Shown in pieces: positions 13,521 through 25,130 of a stretch of DNA of 64,000 nt. Made by a program: the position numbers and the translations under genes. The notes below the pieces were generated by a model. That model worked only from the letters and a program-made list of their open reading frames with translations. It did not search any database and had not been told where the DNA came from. Location: positions 8,298,635-8,362,634 of the forward strand of contig JAJEKV010000033.1 of the NCBI GenBank assembly GCA_021234155.1, in the 5' to 3' direction. The stretch is from Isoetes taiwanensis. Lineage: Eukaryota > Streptophyta > Lycopodiopsida > Isoetales > Isoetaceae. The stretch's first letter is position 1. Every line of letters begins with the position of its first letter.

Positions 13521-13879
13521 AAGATGGATGACATATTGCACGAGCACTAATACATCAAGTCTACGAGCTTACCTTGGAGGTCAATTGTGGTACTAGCTTG
13601 TCACGGCCGGAAGTGATAGAACTTGGAAAACATAAGGTGAAGAAAGCAAGGAAGAGTTGGAAGGAAGTTGAGATGGAGGCTTCATGCAAGGCACCATGAT
13701 TCCCAAATTTTGGGCCTGAAACATGACTACGGATCCAACTTGTATTTCTCAATCTTCGATTGCAATGTCTGTGCATATCACTAAATGTAATGTCTAAATG
13801 TAATGTAATGGTAAAGTATATCCGGTGATCCGGAGGAGCATATCCCCTCACGATAACTTTCCCTAGGTTGTAAGGTTCC

Positions 13880-16345
13880 ATGGTTTTAATTTTGTTTTAT
13901 TCTAAGGTTCCAAGGTCCCTGGTTTTAAATTTTTACCGTCCGCGGTGGTGATCCGGGAGGGGCGGGATCGTGTGGTGATCCCCACCTCAGGGATCACGTG
14001 GTGATCCCCACCTCGGGATCACCATCGAGGTGACGGGTTTTCTTTAATTTTTTATTCCAAGGTTGAAGGTCCCATGGTTTTAGATTTCTTCAATAAGATT
14101 GGTGATCCGGGAGGGCGGGATCACGCGTGTGGTGATCCCCACCTCAGGGATCACCCACCCGGTCCGACGGGTTTTTTAATTTTTTAATTCCAAGGTTCTA
14201 AGGTCCTATGGTTTAAATTTTTTTCCCGTCCAGTCGTTGGTGATCGGGAGGGGCGGGATCGTGTGGTGATCCCCACCTCCGGGATCACCACTCAGGCCGA
14301 CGGGTTTTCTTTTAATTTTTTTTTATTCCAAGGTCCGAAGGTCCTATGCCTTTAAATTTTTTCCCGTCCGCGAGCTAGTGATCCCGGAGGACGGGATCAC
14401 GTGTTGGTGATCCCCACCTCCGGGATCACCATCAGGCGCCAGAGGTTTTTTTTTAAATTTTTTAATTCAAAGGTTCGAAGGTCCTATGCCTTTAAATTTT
14501 TTCCCGCCGCGAGCTCGTGATCCCGGAGGACGGGATCACGTGTTGGTGATCCCCACCTCCGGGATCACCATCCGGTATGGAGGTTTTTTTTTTTTTTAAT
14601 TCAAAGGTTGAAGGTCCTATGCCTTTAAATTTTTTCCCGTCCATTTGGTGATCCGGAGGGCGGGATCCGCGTTAGTGATCCCCACCTCGGGATCACCATC
14701 GGCGCCGAAGGTTTTTAATTTTTTTTAATTCAAAGGTTCGAAGGTCCTATGCCTTTAAATTTTTTCCCGTCGGTGGTGATCGGGAGGGGCGGGATCCATT
14801 GGTGATCCCCACCTCGGGATCACCATCAGCGACAGTTTTTTTTTATTCAAAGGTTGAAGGTCCTATGCCTTTAAATTTTTTGCGTCCATTGTTTGGTGAT
14901 CCGGAGGGCGGGATCATGTGTTGGTGATCCCCACCTCCGGGATCACCATCGCGCTAGAGGTTTTTTATTTTTTAATTCAAAGGTTGAAGGTCCTATGCCT
15001 TTAAATTTTTCCCGTCCGCTGGTGATCCGGGAGGGCGGGATCGTGGTGATCCCCACCTCAGGGATCACCATCAGCACGCCAAGGTTTTTAATTCAAAGGT
15101 TGAAGGCCCTATGCCTTTAAATTTTTCCGTCCATGGCTGGTGATCCGGAGGGCCGGGATCGCGTGTTGGTGATCCCCCACCTCCGGGGATCACCATCGAG
15201 CCGGTTTTTAATTTTTTTTATTCAAAGGTTTGAAGGTCCTATGCCTTTAAATTTTTGCCATCGCGGTGGTGATCCGGGAGGGGCGGGATCACGTGTTGGT
15301 GATCCCCACCTGCAGGATCACCATCGGGCCAGATTTTTAATTTTTTAATTCAAAGGTTGAGAAGGTCCTATGCCTTTAATTTTTTCCGTCCGCGGTGGTG
15401 ATCCGGGAGGACGGGATCACGTGTTGGTGATCCCCACCTCGGGATCACCATCCACGACGGGTTTTTTAATTTTTTTATTCAAGGTTGAAGGTCCTATGCC
15501 TTTAAAATTTTTTTGCCGTCATGGCATTTTGGTGATCCCCACCTCGGGATCACCATCGGTATTAGGAGGTTTTTTTATTTTTTAATTCAAAGGTTGAAGG
15601 TCCTATGCCTTTAAATTTTTCCGTCGGTTTGGTGATCCCGGGAGGGCGGGATCATTGTTGGTGATCCCACCTCGGGATCACCATCCCGAGGGTTTAATTT
15701 TTTAATTTTTTTAATTCAAAGGTTGAAGGTCCTATGCCTTTAAATTTTTCCGTCCATGCGGTGGTGATCGGGAGGGCGGGATCGCGTGTTAGTGATCCCC
15801 ACCTCGGGATCACCATCAGCGGACGGGTTTTTATTTTTTTTATTCAAGGTTGAAGGTCCTATGCCTTTAAATTTTTTGCGTCCCGTCCCGAAATTTGGTG
15901 ATCCGGGAGGGCGGGATCACGATGTTGGTGATCCCCACCTCGGGATCACCATCGGCGTAGAGGTTTTTTAATTTTTTTAATTCAAAGGTTCCCGAAGGTC
16001 CTATGCCTTTAAATTTTTCCCGTCCGTTATTTGGTGATCCGGGAGGGGCGGGATCCGTGTCGGTGATCCCCACCTCGGGATCACCATCGGCACCGAGGTT
16101 TTAATTTTTTTAATTCAAAGGTTGAAGGTCCTATGCCTTTAAATTTTTCCCGTCATGAGCTGGTGATCCGGGGGCGGGATCACGTGTTGGTGGTCCCCAC
16201 CTTCCGGGATCACCATCCAGGTGGACGGGTTTTTTAATTTTTTATTCAAAGGTTGAAGGTCCTATGCCTTTAAATTTTTTGCGTCCGAGTGGTGATCCAG
16301 GAGAGCGGGATCACGTGTTGGTCCCAAGGTCTTTTTAATGGTTGT
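13880..16345. repeat. Tandem satellite, about 19 units of about 130 bp
   Basis: Each unit runs: AT-rich arm (ttcaaaggttgaaggtcc, atgcctttaaattttt), a short variable stretch after cccgtc, then ggtgatccgggagggcgggatcac, which can fold as a stem of gtgatcc with ggatcac. Next comes ggtgatccc, cacctc, gggatcacc, a second perfect 9-bp stem with a 6-base loop, followed by catc and another variable stretch. Unit starts are spaced about 119-155 bp apart. The first three or four units on the left carry ccatggtttt or similar where the later ones carry cctatgccttt, so the array has at least two unit types in blocks. No coding potential; the open frames across it are repeat translations. Confidence 0.93.
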
Positions 16346-16354
16346 TTTATTGTT

Positions 16355-16500
16355 TGGCTCCATGGGGATCCGGAGGTGTTCAAATTCCGGGATCGAGCTA
16401 TTCAAGTTCGGGATCGGAGGTGTTCAAATTCAGTTCAAATTCAGATCCAGGAGGTGTTCAAATTCGGATCGGATGTGTTCAAATTCGGTCAAAGGTTGAA
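16355..16500. repeat. Short tandem repeat at the satellite's right edge
   Basis: Four to five copies of ggaggtgttcaaattc alternating with gatcgg/gatccgg, directly after the last satellite unit. The gatccgg element may derive from the satellite core. Confidence 0.7.
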
Positions 16501-16590
16501 CCCGAATAGAAAGCCAAAGGAAAGCAAGTTTCCACTTCAATTAACCTGAAAAGCGCCATATTTAGATACATAGCGGTGTATTTACATGTT

Positions 16591-16812
16591 TTACAAGGAA
16601 CAACATTTTTCTGTTTTTGGGGAGACTTGGATCATGGACCATTCATTCATCATCAGGGTCACGGGGCGTGCGAATTGGTTGCTACCCTCGGGCAAGTAGA
16701 AGGTTGATTTTCCTGCATTTACACAGTCACTTAACTTCTGCAGCATCACCAAGAAGCCTGTCCTCAAATTGTCCATGTCTTCTTTGGCAAACCAGTCCCG
16801 GTTGATCACCAT
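16591..16812 (-). CDS. Unrecognised 73-codon frame, possible exon
   Basis: The minus-strand frame begins MVINRDWFAKEDMDNLRTGF and ends at a stop at 16,591. Its composition is protein-like (balanced charged and hydrophobic residues, no low complexity) and better than nearby chance frames. No domain is recognised and no confident splice partners are seen. It may be an exon or a mobile-element fragment. Confidence 0.25.
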   Translation of the reverse strand: MVINRDWFAKEDMDNLRTGFLVMLQKLSDCVNAGKSTFYLPEGSNQFARPVTLMMNEWSMIQVSPKTEKCCSL

Positions 16813-17553
16813 TTGAAGAAATGAACATTACATAAATTTGCTAACCAAAAAGACATAAGATAAGACAATGATAACTCACATCTGTCTCCTTGTTGTAGAC
16901 TTCACGATGAATTTCGCACACAACCAATGACATAGATGCCACAATCACCGGTTGTTGTCTTTCTTTGTGGAGCTTCCATCAACATAAGCGGTGCATTATG
17001 CAATCTTTGATGCCTCGTGCCTCCACCTCTTAATACATCACTTAAAAACACCGCAAGTCAAGGCATTAGAAAATAGGCATGAATGTATAGTTAGCAAATG
17101 CTACACTCACAAAGTGATGAACAGCGTATTGGAGCATGGAGGGGATCAGGAATCGAAATGCAATATGCATGGGCAAAGGCTTATTGAGTTTCGGCATGCC
17201 AAAGGATCAGCCACCAAAATGAGCAGGGCTCGAAATGGCCCTTTGCAAAGGACAAAAGCCGCAATCAATTCAAACCAATGCAACAAAAATTCCACTTTCC
17301 AAATCCAATTTACCTTAGTAGGCTGGCATCTTGGATTTTCCACACGCCTTACCAAAGGGGATCGGAATTAGCTTCTACAAAGCGCTCGTAGGCACCACCA
17401 CGGGCTGGTTTGGTACCATTCGAGAAACGAGGCCAAAAGCGGACGGGGTGGAGGAGAACATGGTGACATGTCGTTTATGGGGCGGAATTGAGTGTGCAAG
17501 CACCACAGAAGCAGGTGAACTTAGATTCGGTGGAAAAATAGATCCTATATGAG

Positions 17554-18750
17554 CTACACACTTACGATTAAATACGCCCTAAGCAGTCGCCATCGATCTG
17601 AATCCTCGGAACGGGGGCACACTGTGATGGAGAATTTGGCGCTTCCCGACTCAGGATATGGAATTCTACGTCGGTTGATTTTTTGCCCACCTTCAAGAGA
17701 GGACTCGACCACAATTGGATAATTTAAAGACAATTTGAACTGCCAAAGATCCCTTACGATCCCTCTGTCATAGGATAATACATTCTCAAAGAATAAGGGT
17801 TCGGCGTGCATACAAATAAAACAATTTGATCTTCTTTGAGGGAGGGGACCCAATTCATCTTGGATGCATCCTCTTCTTTTTTCTTGCTCCTTGTCCTCTT
17901 CTTCGTGAATAATATGGTTAAGGGCCATCGAGCAAAAATCCCTCTTTCGGACCACCTTGCATCGGCTTCCTAGGGGGCCTGTTGCCAGTGAGGGGTAATA
18001 GACTTTCGGGGTTTTGGGAGGAGGGGAAATAAGTCAAGGGTCCCTGCTGACCTCTAACTCTTTGCTCACATCGTCATCATCAATTTGGCGCCGCCGGAGC
18101 TCAGATTCACCAAACAATTCCTTGCAGTAAATTGCCATCGCCGATCCTTTCTTTTTTATCTCCGGATCCGCTCTTCCGCATTTCAAGTTCTTGGGCCTCC
18201 TTTTTCGCTTTCCTTGATTAATGAACTCTGTCCCAGAGCCCGTTTCATCAAGAAGTAGAGCTCGATTTGGTCATCGCCATGCGTTTCATTCTTTGCCCTT
18301 GCCCTTTGGAGTTTCTGGTGAGATTGTGGCTGAATTTGAAATCTGGATCAAAGAGACCTCTACGTCGATCTTCCCATAGTCTCTTACCACGACCTCACTT
18401 TTTTTTTGGGAATTCGCCCCTTGGTGCATACGGAACCACAGAAATTTTCATATATAGCATGCACGGGAACTGTGATTCTCAATTCAACCTTCACTGCTAA
18501 ATGTTTTGGGGCTAATCGCCCTTGGCAAAACCATCTTCTCTGAATCTGATCATACCTGAATCTTTCAGATTCCTCATTTGGATTTACATTGAAGCATTCT
18601 ACATTTTTTTGAAGGCCTCCCTGCATCCCGTGCCCTTTGTGGCACCAAGTTCTCCATTTTCTTGATCCCTGTCTCCTCCTCCCTTGCCCGTCCATAGAAC
18701 CCCTCTAGAAATGGGAAACCTTCTTTGGCCCGAAACCCTTTGGCTTTGGC
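17554..18750 (-). pseudogene. Unassigned coding-like region, interrupted
   Basis: Minus-strand frames from about 18,750 down to 17,554 appear to form one decayed protein. There is a basic glycine/lysine-rich part, then LFGESELRRRQIDDDDVSKE, then an open stretch of 133 codons ending at 17,554 that contains HEEEDKEQEKRRG and LWQFKLSLNYPIVVES. Stops and frame changes separate the pieces. The pattern suits ORF1 of a LINE or another mobile-element accessory protein, but no diagnostic motif (CCHC knuckle, DUF4283 core) is clear, so I leave it unnamed. Confidence 0.3.
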
Positions 18751-19099
18751 CCTCTGCCCTTAATTTTCTTTTACGTTGGGATTGAACCTCTTGGTCAGGA
18801 TCCAACCTCTTTCAAGCAATCAGGCATCTTTCGGTGAAGTTTTTCTTCTAATGCACCATTCAGGTTCTCGTTAATAGGCGTGTTTAAAATTTGATTTCGA
18901 GGTTAATCGACTCTTCCATGTAAAAAAAAAAACGTGAAGGCTTAAAATAAGCTTTGAATACAAAAAAGCGAGTTCGATGGCGCTAGCTCTGTTTACCTTA
19001 AACTAATCGGCCGAAGTCAAGCGCGAATGGCTAAAGACTTCGGCGATTGAAAAATGGCCCTTCCGCTCGTGAGTCGGCCGGGAAGGGAAAAGGATGATG

Positions 19100-19880
19100 G
19101 CGCAAATGTCGGGACTTAGCCACGCTGCACGAGATTCCCTTCCTCCTGATCCCAGATCGCGTGGCGTCTCCCTGGTAGATCAGCGTGCGGAGATTAGGTT
19201 TCGCCCTCACGGAATCCGCGTTCATTGGCAATGCGATTGTTTTATCCGTTATTTAATCCGGAATGCTCTGGATTCAGCGAGGCCCGATGTCCGCGTGGGC
19301 GCTCAGATATATCGTCGTGTGGTGATCCGGAGGAGGAATCCGGATATGTCGAACCGGTGCAGGCGGCATGGTCCCACGGCCCGGTGTGGTGATCGGGCGG
19401 GATACTTAGCGGCGATATTATTGGATCGCCGTCTCCGGTATTACGGTGTGATCACAGGAGGCCGAGGGGATACTTAGCGAGGCGTCTGGATCGCCGTGTC
19501 CGGTGGAAGATCGCGTGGTGATCAGGAGAATCCGCGACCTCGGTATCCCGGTGATCGAGGCGGGGATCTCCACGGCTGATTTCGCATCTTTTGTTATACG
19601 ACCGCTGCGAAGCGGTGATCCGAGGCGGGATCTCCATGGCCGACCCGATACGGGTTATCGGCCCGCGGGGATCCGAGGCCGGGATCACAAGATGGTGATC
19701 CCGGGCGGGAACACACGGGGACGGCCCGGATCGTCGCATGGGCGGGCGGCCCCCAATTCTGCGAGCCGCCTCACGCGTGTGTCGATGCGGTGGCGGGGGT
19801 CCTGAAACGGATTCCGTCGAGCCCTGGTGGTGATACCGGAGGCCGGTATTTTTACCTCCAGGATCCCCGAAACCAGGGTA
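19100..19880. repeat. GC-rich island sharing the satellite core motif
   Basis: This stretch is clearly more GC-rich than its surroundings. It repeatedly contains gtggtgatccggagg, gtgatcgggcggga and ggtgatcc/gcgggatc, the same paired gtgatcc/ggatcac core as the satellite at 13.9-16.3 kb but without its AT-rich arms and without regular spacing. Several overlapping open frames are a by-product of the GC content. Confidence 0.55.
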
Positions 19881-20459
19881 AGACTATCCTGAGCCTGATT
19901 GGACCCCAAACCAGTTTGGCGTCTCTTTTAAAGAACCTACGAGCTATTCTAACAAAGCCCCAATAGATTTTCTCTTAAACCCACGTCCTTGCAGGTTATG
20001 TCCTTGCATAATCACTCTGAATATGTTTTTCGAAGGAATATTTCAGATTTTATTGTTGGGTTTTCAGCAAATATTCCAAAGATTATAAGGATCGTTGCTC
20101 TGTTCTCAGCTTCATTCCGGCAGTTCATCTTCATTCCGGCATCAGATCGCCCTCTGGAGATCAGAGATTACCTCTGCAGATCACCATCTTTCTGGCATTC
20201 CGCAGCGTTGCCCAAACTCTGCATCTTTGCCCTCTTCAAGGGTTGTAGCATCCTCTGCGCAAAACTCTGCTGGCACAGATATTTCCTGATAGATCCGGTG
20301 GAGGTCCTTAATGGGATTGTTCCAGCCAGTGCCGCAGGGTAAGCAGCTAAAATTTGCCAGCATTTTGTCAGTGCTATTTTTTATTGAGTTATCAGTATTC
20401 CGGCCCTGAGCGATCCGAGATATTAGGTTGCCACTCTCCAATTTTAGAGTAAGCTATTT

Positions 20460-21074
20460 ATGGGAGGGCCTTTAGAAGCCTGTGCGATGATCAGAAGATG
20501 CAAGTTCGAAAAGCAAACTAAGGAAGAAAGATGGATAGGAAGAGTGCGGGGTTCGAAGCGTGTGCTGGGTGGCGATCTGGGCAGCGATTCTGTGGAACAT
20601 ATATGGAGTAGTGGTGGCCATAGACTACGGCCAAAAGCCCACCACTTCGCAGGCTGCGGTCCGAAGATATTAGTGAAGATCTTAATATTGATGGGAGTTT
20701 GCGTAGCAGGCTGCGGGCTTTCGAACGTCTTCATATTCGTCTCTGTTTGTTGCCCCAAAAGCATCGCATCCAGGCTAGATCTTCCACACCAGTCCTCCTC
20801 GGATTGCTCTGGCTTGTATGGATCCTCTCTTTTATTTTTTGTCCTTCTGCCCTCCCTTGTTGCTGCCCTTTGTTCGGATTTCAACCTTTTCGCTCGGATT
20901 TTGCTTCCTTTGGTATTCTACTTCAATCTGATGGGATCTTATGCTACTTTGTATTTATTTTGGGTCCTCTGTGAGCCCAGTCTGATCGAACTTTTCGAGA
21001 CAACAACCACCGGCTATAGCCCATTAGCTACAGCCCCGGCCAATGGGGTAGACAATGGGGTAGATACATGTTAA
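20460..21074 (+). CDS. Hypothetical 204-codon ORF, doubtful
   Basis: This is an uninterrupted plus-strand frame ending at 21,074. The middle has hydrophobic stretches (ILVKILILMGVCVAGCG, LLFFVLLPSLVAAL) that could be read as membrane segments. There is no recognised domain and no splice evidence, and the opposite strand is also open (20,444-20,884), which suggests low stop density rather than selection. I would not build on it without transcript evidence. Confidence 0.2.
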   Translation: MGGPLEACAMIRRCKFEKQTKEERWIGRVRGSKRVLGGDLGSDSVEHIWSSGGHRLRPKAHHFAGCGPKILVKILILMGVCVAGCGLSNVFIFVSVCCPKSIASRLDLPHQSSSDCSGLYGSSLLFFVLLPSLVAALCSDFNLFARILLPLVFYFNLMGSYATLYLFWVLCEPSLIELFETTTTGYSPLATAPANGVDNGVDTC

Positions 21075-21625
21075 AATTATGAACTAATTACTAATACTTT
21101 ATCGATTTTCAATATGAGGGTAGATATAATGTTAAAACTATGAACTAATTACGAGTACTTTGTCGATTTTCAATTTGAAAATCCTTGTTACTTAATGGTT
21201 TTTATAAACAAATTTATTACCACTTTTGCAAAATGCCCATTCATGCTTCCGAGTATTTTGAGGCTATCCATGTTGCAACCAACAGGTTTATCCATGTTGC
21301 ACAACTTGGTTTTAGCATATGGATAAAATAAGAGAAGTTAGAAGTTGGTTATGCAATTGGGGGAGTTGAGTTCTTATAGCCAGGATTTGGATTTGGTAGT
21401 TCATCCATACTTTTGATACTAAGGGATTTTTCTTGTAACATTTGCTCTTATTTGGTAGTTCGTCCATACTTTTGAAACTAGGGATTTTTCTTGTAACATT
21501 TGCTCTTGTTGATAGTAACTCTTTCGGACTACAATTAACAAGGAAGGTATCCATTGATTAACAGTCTAGCGACCTTTATCCGGGGATATTTGGAGCCTTT
21601 ATCCGGGGATATTGGGGCCGTTGTT
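21058..21625. repeat. Three two-copy tandem duplications
   Basis: Imperfect direct duplications in tandem: 21,058-21,117 with 21,118-21,177 (about 60 bp, containing gaactaattac), 21,392-21,450 with 21,451-21,508 (about 59 bp, containing tttggtagttc), and a unit of about 27 bp (cctttatccggggatatt) near 21,570-21,620. A further pair of about 45 bp (gatttaatatatgctatttt) sits at about 21,823 and 21,934, just left of the large duplication. Confidence 0.8.
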
Positions 21626-21999
21626 TTCGATCATAATTTAAATCCAATTCTCCTTCCAAGCATGTCGACTTTTTCATGTTATCGGGGATATTGATCATAA
21701 TCTATTCTAGCTTCTCGCCATTCCATTGCTTCAAAGAGTTGATATCTCTCAGAATAAGGATGCATATTAAAGGGACTTTATATAACTCCTTATCCTGAAC
21801 AGCCATTTTGTGGGTTCAATTCATGGTGATTACAATTTAATATATGCTATTTTAGCCCATTTTTAATTTTTACTGCTGCATCAACATATCAAACACTTGA
21901 GATGGCAATTCTAGGGGTTAAGTTCAAAATATTAAGGTGATTATGATTTAATATATGCTATTTTAACTACTTTTAAATTTGTAATAACAAAAAAGAGGT

Positions 22000-24900
22000 T
22001 TAATTGATCGAGAGGAAGAAGATGTCGGTGGGTTGGTGGACAAACCACTGTGGTAATCCAAGAATAAGGAAAACCCCATGGTAGCGCATCAGCTAAAACC
22101 CCACAGCGTGACGGCCCGTAAGAAGATCGCTCGAGCCCCTCCTAAGTATTGTCACGACTCGACCGCAATGGGGCTTGTTGCGGGAATGTAAAAAATCAAG
22201 AGCAGAGGAGATAGACCGACAGTTTGGGGCTTACAATGGAAGATGTAAGGGAGCTGCACGAAATGGCTTTGGTGAGGCGTAATGAAGCGCTATAGTGAAG
22301 AATGGCATGATTGCAGGAGAAAGAACAACGCCGAGGAGATAGACTGTAAGTTCGGCAAGGATAAAAAGGGGTAAGTAATTCCAATCGATTTTTGTACCGA
22401 TGGTAAACACGCAGGGGCTGGAAAATTGTGGAAACATGGATTCCACCGTAAGCATAATGAAAATAAAAGATTTAACTAACGGGAAATGTGGCAATACTTT
22501 TTAGAAAGAATTATAAGACCCTGCAGGCTTTCCCATCGGATTAAAAAAGGAGTCCCAAATAAATCCAGTAGCGTAAAGCAGAGTAGAAGAGGCCTTGAAT
22601 TCCTCGCCTCTCTAAAAAACTTGTCCGCCAATCTAGAATAGCTTCAAGCGTGAAACAGTATCAAAACCGTATCATGGCAATCTTAAAGTAACAAGAGATA
22701 AACCCTCAAGGCATAATGTGAATATGGAAAAATTTAATTTCAAAGGCGGTGGTGGGATTATTTACTGGAGGTTTTGACTACTGGAAACTACAAAACTGCT
22801 CATTCAAAGGCATCTTGATGCTCTAAATATGCAGTAGCCCAGAGCATCAAAGCTATTGGGATAATTTTTTTCCTAATATTATTTGATGATAAAGATAGTT
22901 TGGGAGTAGATTTCGCTGGGAATTTGTGTTATATCAATACTATACCCGTGTTTCACCCTGGATAAATTGTCCTGGATGTTAAACTTCCTTGTTGGCTTGA
23001 GATAGAACGGCTCCCAATGGATATGCTTGACTCAGAATTTTAATTGCCATAGCAAAGAACCTGGGGACATACATAACTCATTCATTGCAAAGGGGCCAAG
23101 GATTTGTGGGCATTACAAAGAAGATGGAAGGCATTCCACAATTCCACTCTCGTCTTGAGGACATACTATTCCTTATTTAAGTTAAGACTCATAAAACGGA
23201 TGGGAGATTAGAAGGATGTTTACAATGGAAATTATGGTCCTAAAGATTGTTTTGTATTGAGAGAGTCACAAGGCAAATGTCAAAAAGCAAACAAAAAAGA
23301 CAACCAAGCCGCAGACGACAATGTCAAAGTAGCGGATGAAACCAAGAATAGAGATAAATGGGGCAAAAAGGGAAAGGATCATCTAAATCCGGTGAAATGG
23401 AATGTGATGTTTTTCACCATCTAAAGGAAACCCCAGAATCGACAAGAAGCAAGAGCGGGAGGTAAACATCGAAAAATAGAAAGGAACGGTGAATGAGGAT
23501 GGTGAATTAAAATACAACCAAACACGTAAAATGGTGGCAGAATTAAAAATCGATCAGAAAGAGGTTGCCTAATACAGAGGTATCATAAAAATCTCACAGT
23601 CATAACTATTCCAACAAAGTAGAAACCGTGAGAGAATCCCAAATGAGGAAGAATCAATTGAGTATATGGCAAAGAGAATATCAAAGTCGCTAATGAGGAG
23701 TTTCCAAACATATAACAATGGATGGGTTTGATTTGCCAATGGATGAAAAATATAGATCTCATTGATGGAATGCCAAGAAAAGAGGGTTATACCAAGATTG
23801 GGAGAAACAGCTATGAGACAACACCATCCAATCAATCAAAATGTGCTCTAATGGAATATAAAAATCCTTAGCCGGAATATGGGGTAAAATCCTCCTCCTG
23901 AGGCCAAGCGCGTGAGGGTTATCTCTAGCGTTGCAAAAAATTTCGGGATATCGTTTGTTTTCGAGGGAACATAAATGTAAGAAGGAAGAAGTTGGGGTCC
24001 TGCTTAACTTACTTGGAAAAGATTATATGGGTAAGCGGAACTTGAAGTCATGTATCGTTTGTTTTCCTAGTGAAGAAGTTGGGGGCTTAACTTCTAGTGT
24101 CGTCTAGGAACTTTTATTGCATGGAGAAAACAATTGAAACTTCTATCGAATATACAGATAATTTTGGGAGGTGCGCAATAGTAACTTGGTATGCTCATGG
24201 TAAAAAAGTGGGAGTGATAAATATTTATGCACATAATTGCCGCACAAAGAGCTTCCTTATGGGGCCAATGTGAAGAATGCATGAAAAACTATGACAGAGA
24301 TACAGTGGATTGCGGTTGGGATTTTAATATGGTAGAAAGTAGTAAAATGATAGATATGGAGGTGGATCAAGTTGTGCATGGATTTGAAAGGAACAATGGT
24401 CGAGCATGCTTAATGAATTGGGATTCACCTGAACTATTGAGGAGGAGGCTTCACATGGTGTAATGGTTGGATTGGCGATGGCGGGGCATATGCACGCACG
24501 GCCAGTGCTATGTAAGCTCGTCTTGCAAGAAAAAAACATGTCACATGCACTGTCAGAATCTTCAGGGAGAACTCTATTTTCAGATCATAATTGCAGATTA
24601 TATGCTCCTCTAGAGTTAGTACCTCTAAACCATTAAAGGCGATCTAATTGAACCCCAATTCCTCGAAGGATCACGATTTTTAATGATCAATATAGCGAGA
24701 TTTGGACGTAAGCTAGTAAATAAGCAGGGGAATGGAAGCAATGATTAAGTCTTTAGCAAAAGAATTAAAAATTTTGCTAAGGTGTGGGGGTCGTAATATA
24801 AGGGTGGTGAGGAAAATGTCTTATTGAGTCACTCTACAGAATTGATAGAGCTTAGAAGAACTGATATACTAGGGTGAAAAGGGAAAAAATAATTTCGAGA

Positions 24901-25130
24901 AAATTAAGAGAATAGAACAAATCAAAATTAAACAAGCTAAAGTTAAAGCGGACTCCATATGGATCAAGGAAGGTGACAAATGTCTGGGTTTCTTTTTAGA
25001 GTTGCAAAGGAGAGGGAAACAAGCAGCCATATTGTCCTCCGACGGTGGAGGATGGATCCATTATCCGAAATCCACATTCTCTTGTGCAATGGGTGATTGA
25101 CTTCTTCAAAAATCTTTGTATCCAATTCCA
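22000..25130 (+). mobile_element. LINE 1 (copy A), 3'-truncated
   Basis: Plus-strand L1-type LINE. ORF1 traces (about 22,030-23,380) include the counterpart of the DUF4283-like segment that is clearer in unit B. The endonuclease region (about 23,850-24,600) and the linker into the reverse transcriptase (about 24,720-25,100) are recognisable only in broken frames. The element stops before the RT catalytic core, where it meets LINE 2 in opposite orientation. It has more frame breaks than copy B, many at CAG/CTG positions. Confidence 0.75.

Noticed and set aside
14893-16073. Open frames of 60-86 codons across the satellite
   Set aside because: They are translations of the tandem repeat in several frames and both strands, with no independent coding signal.
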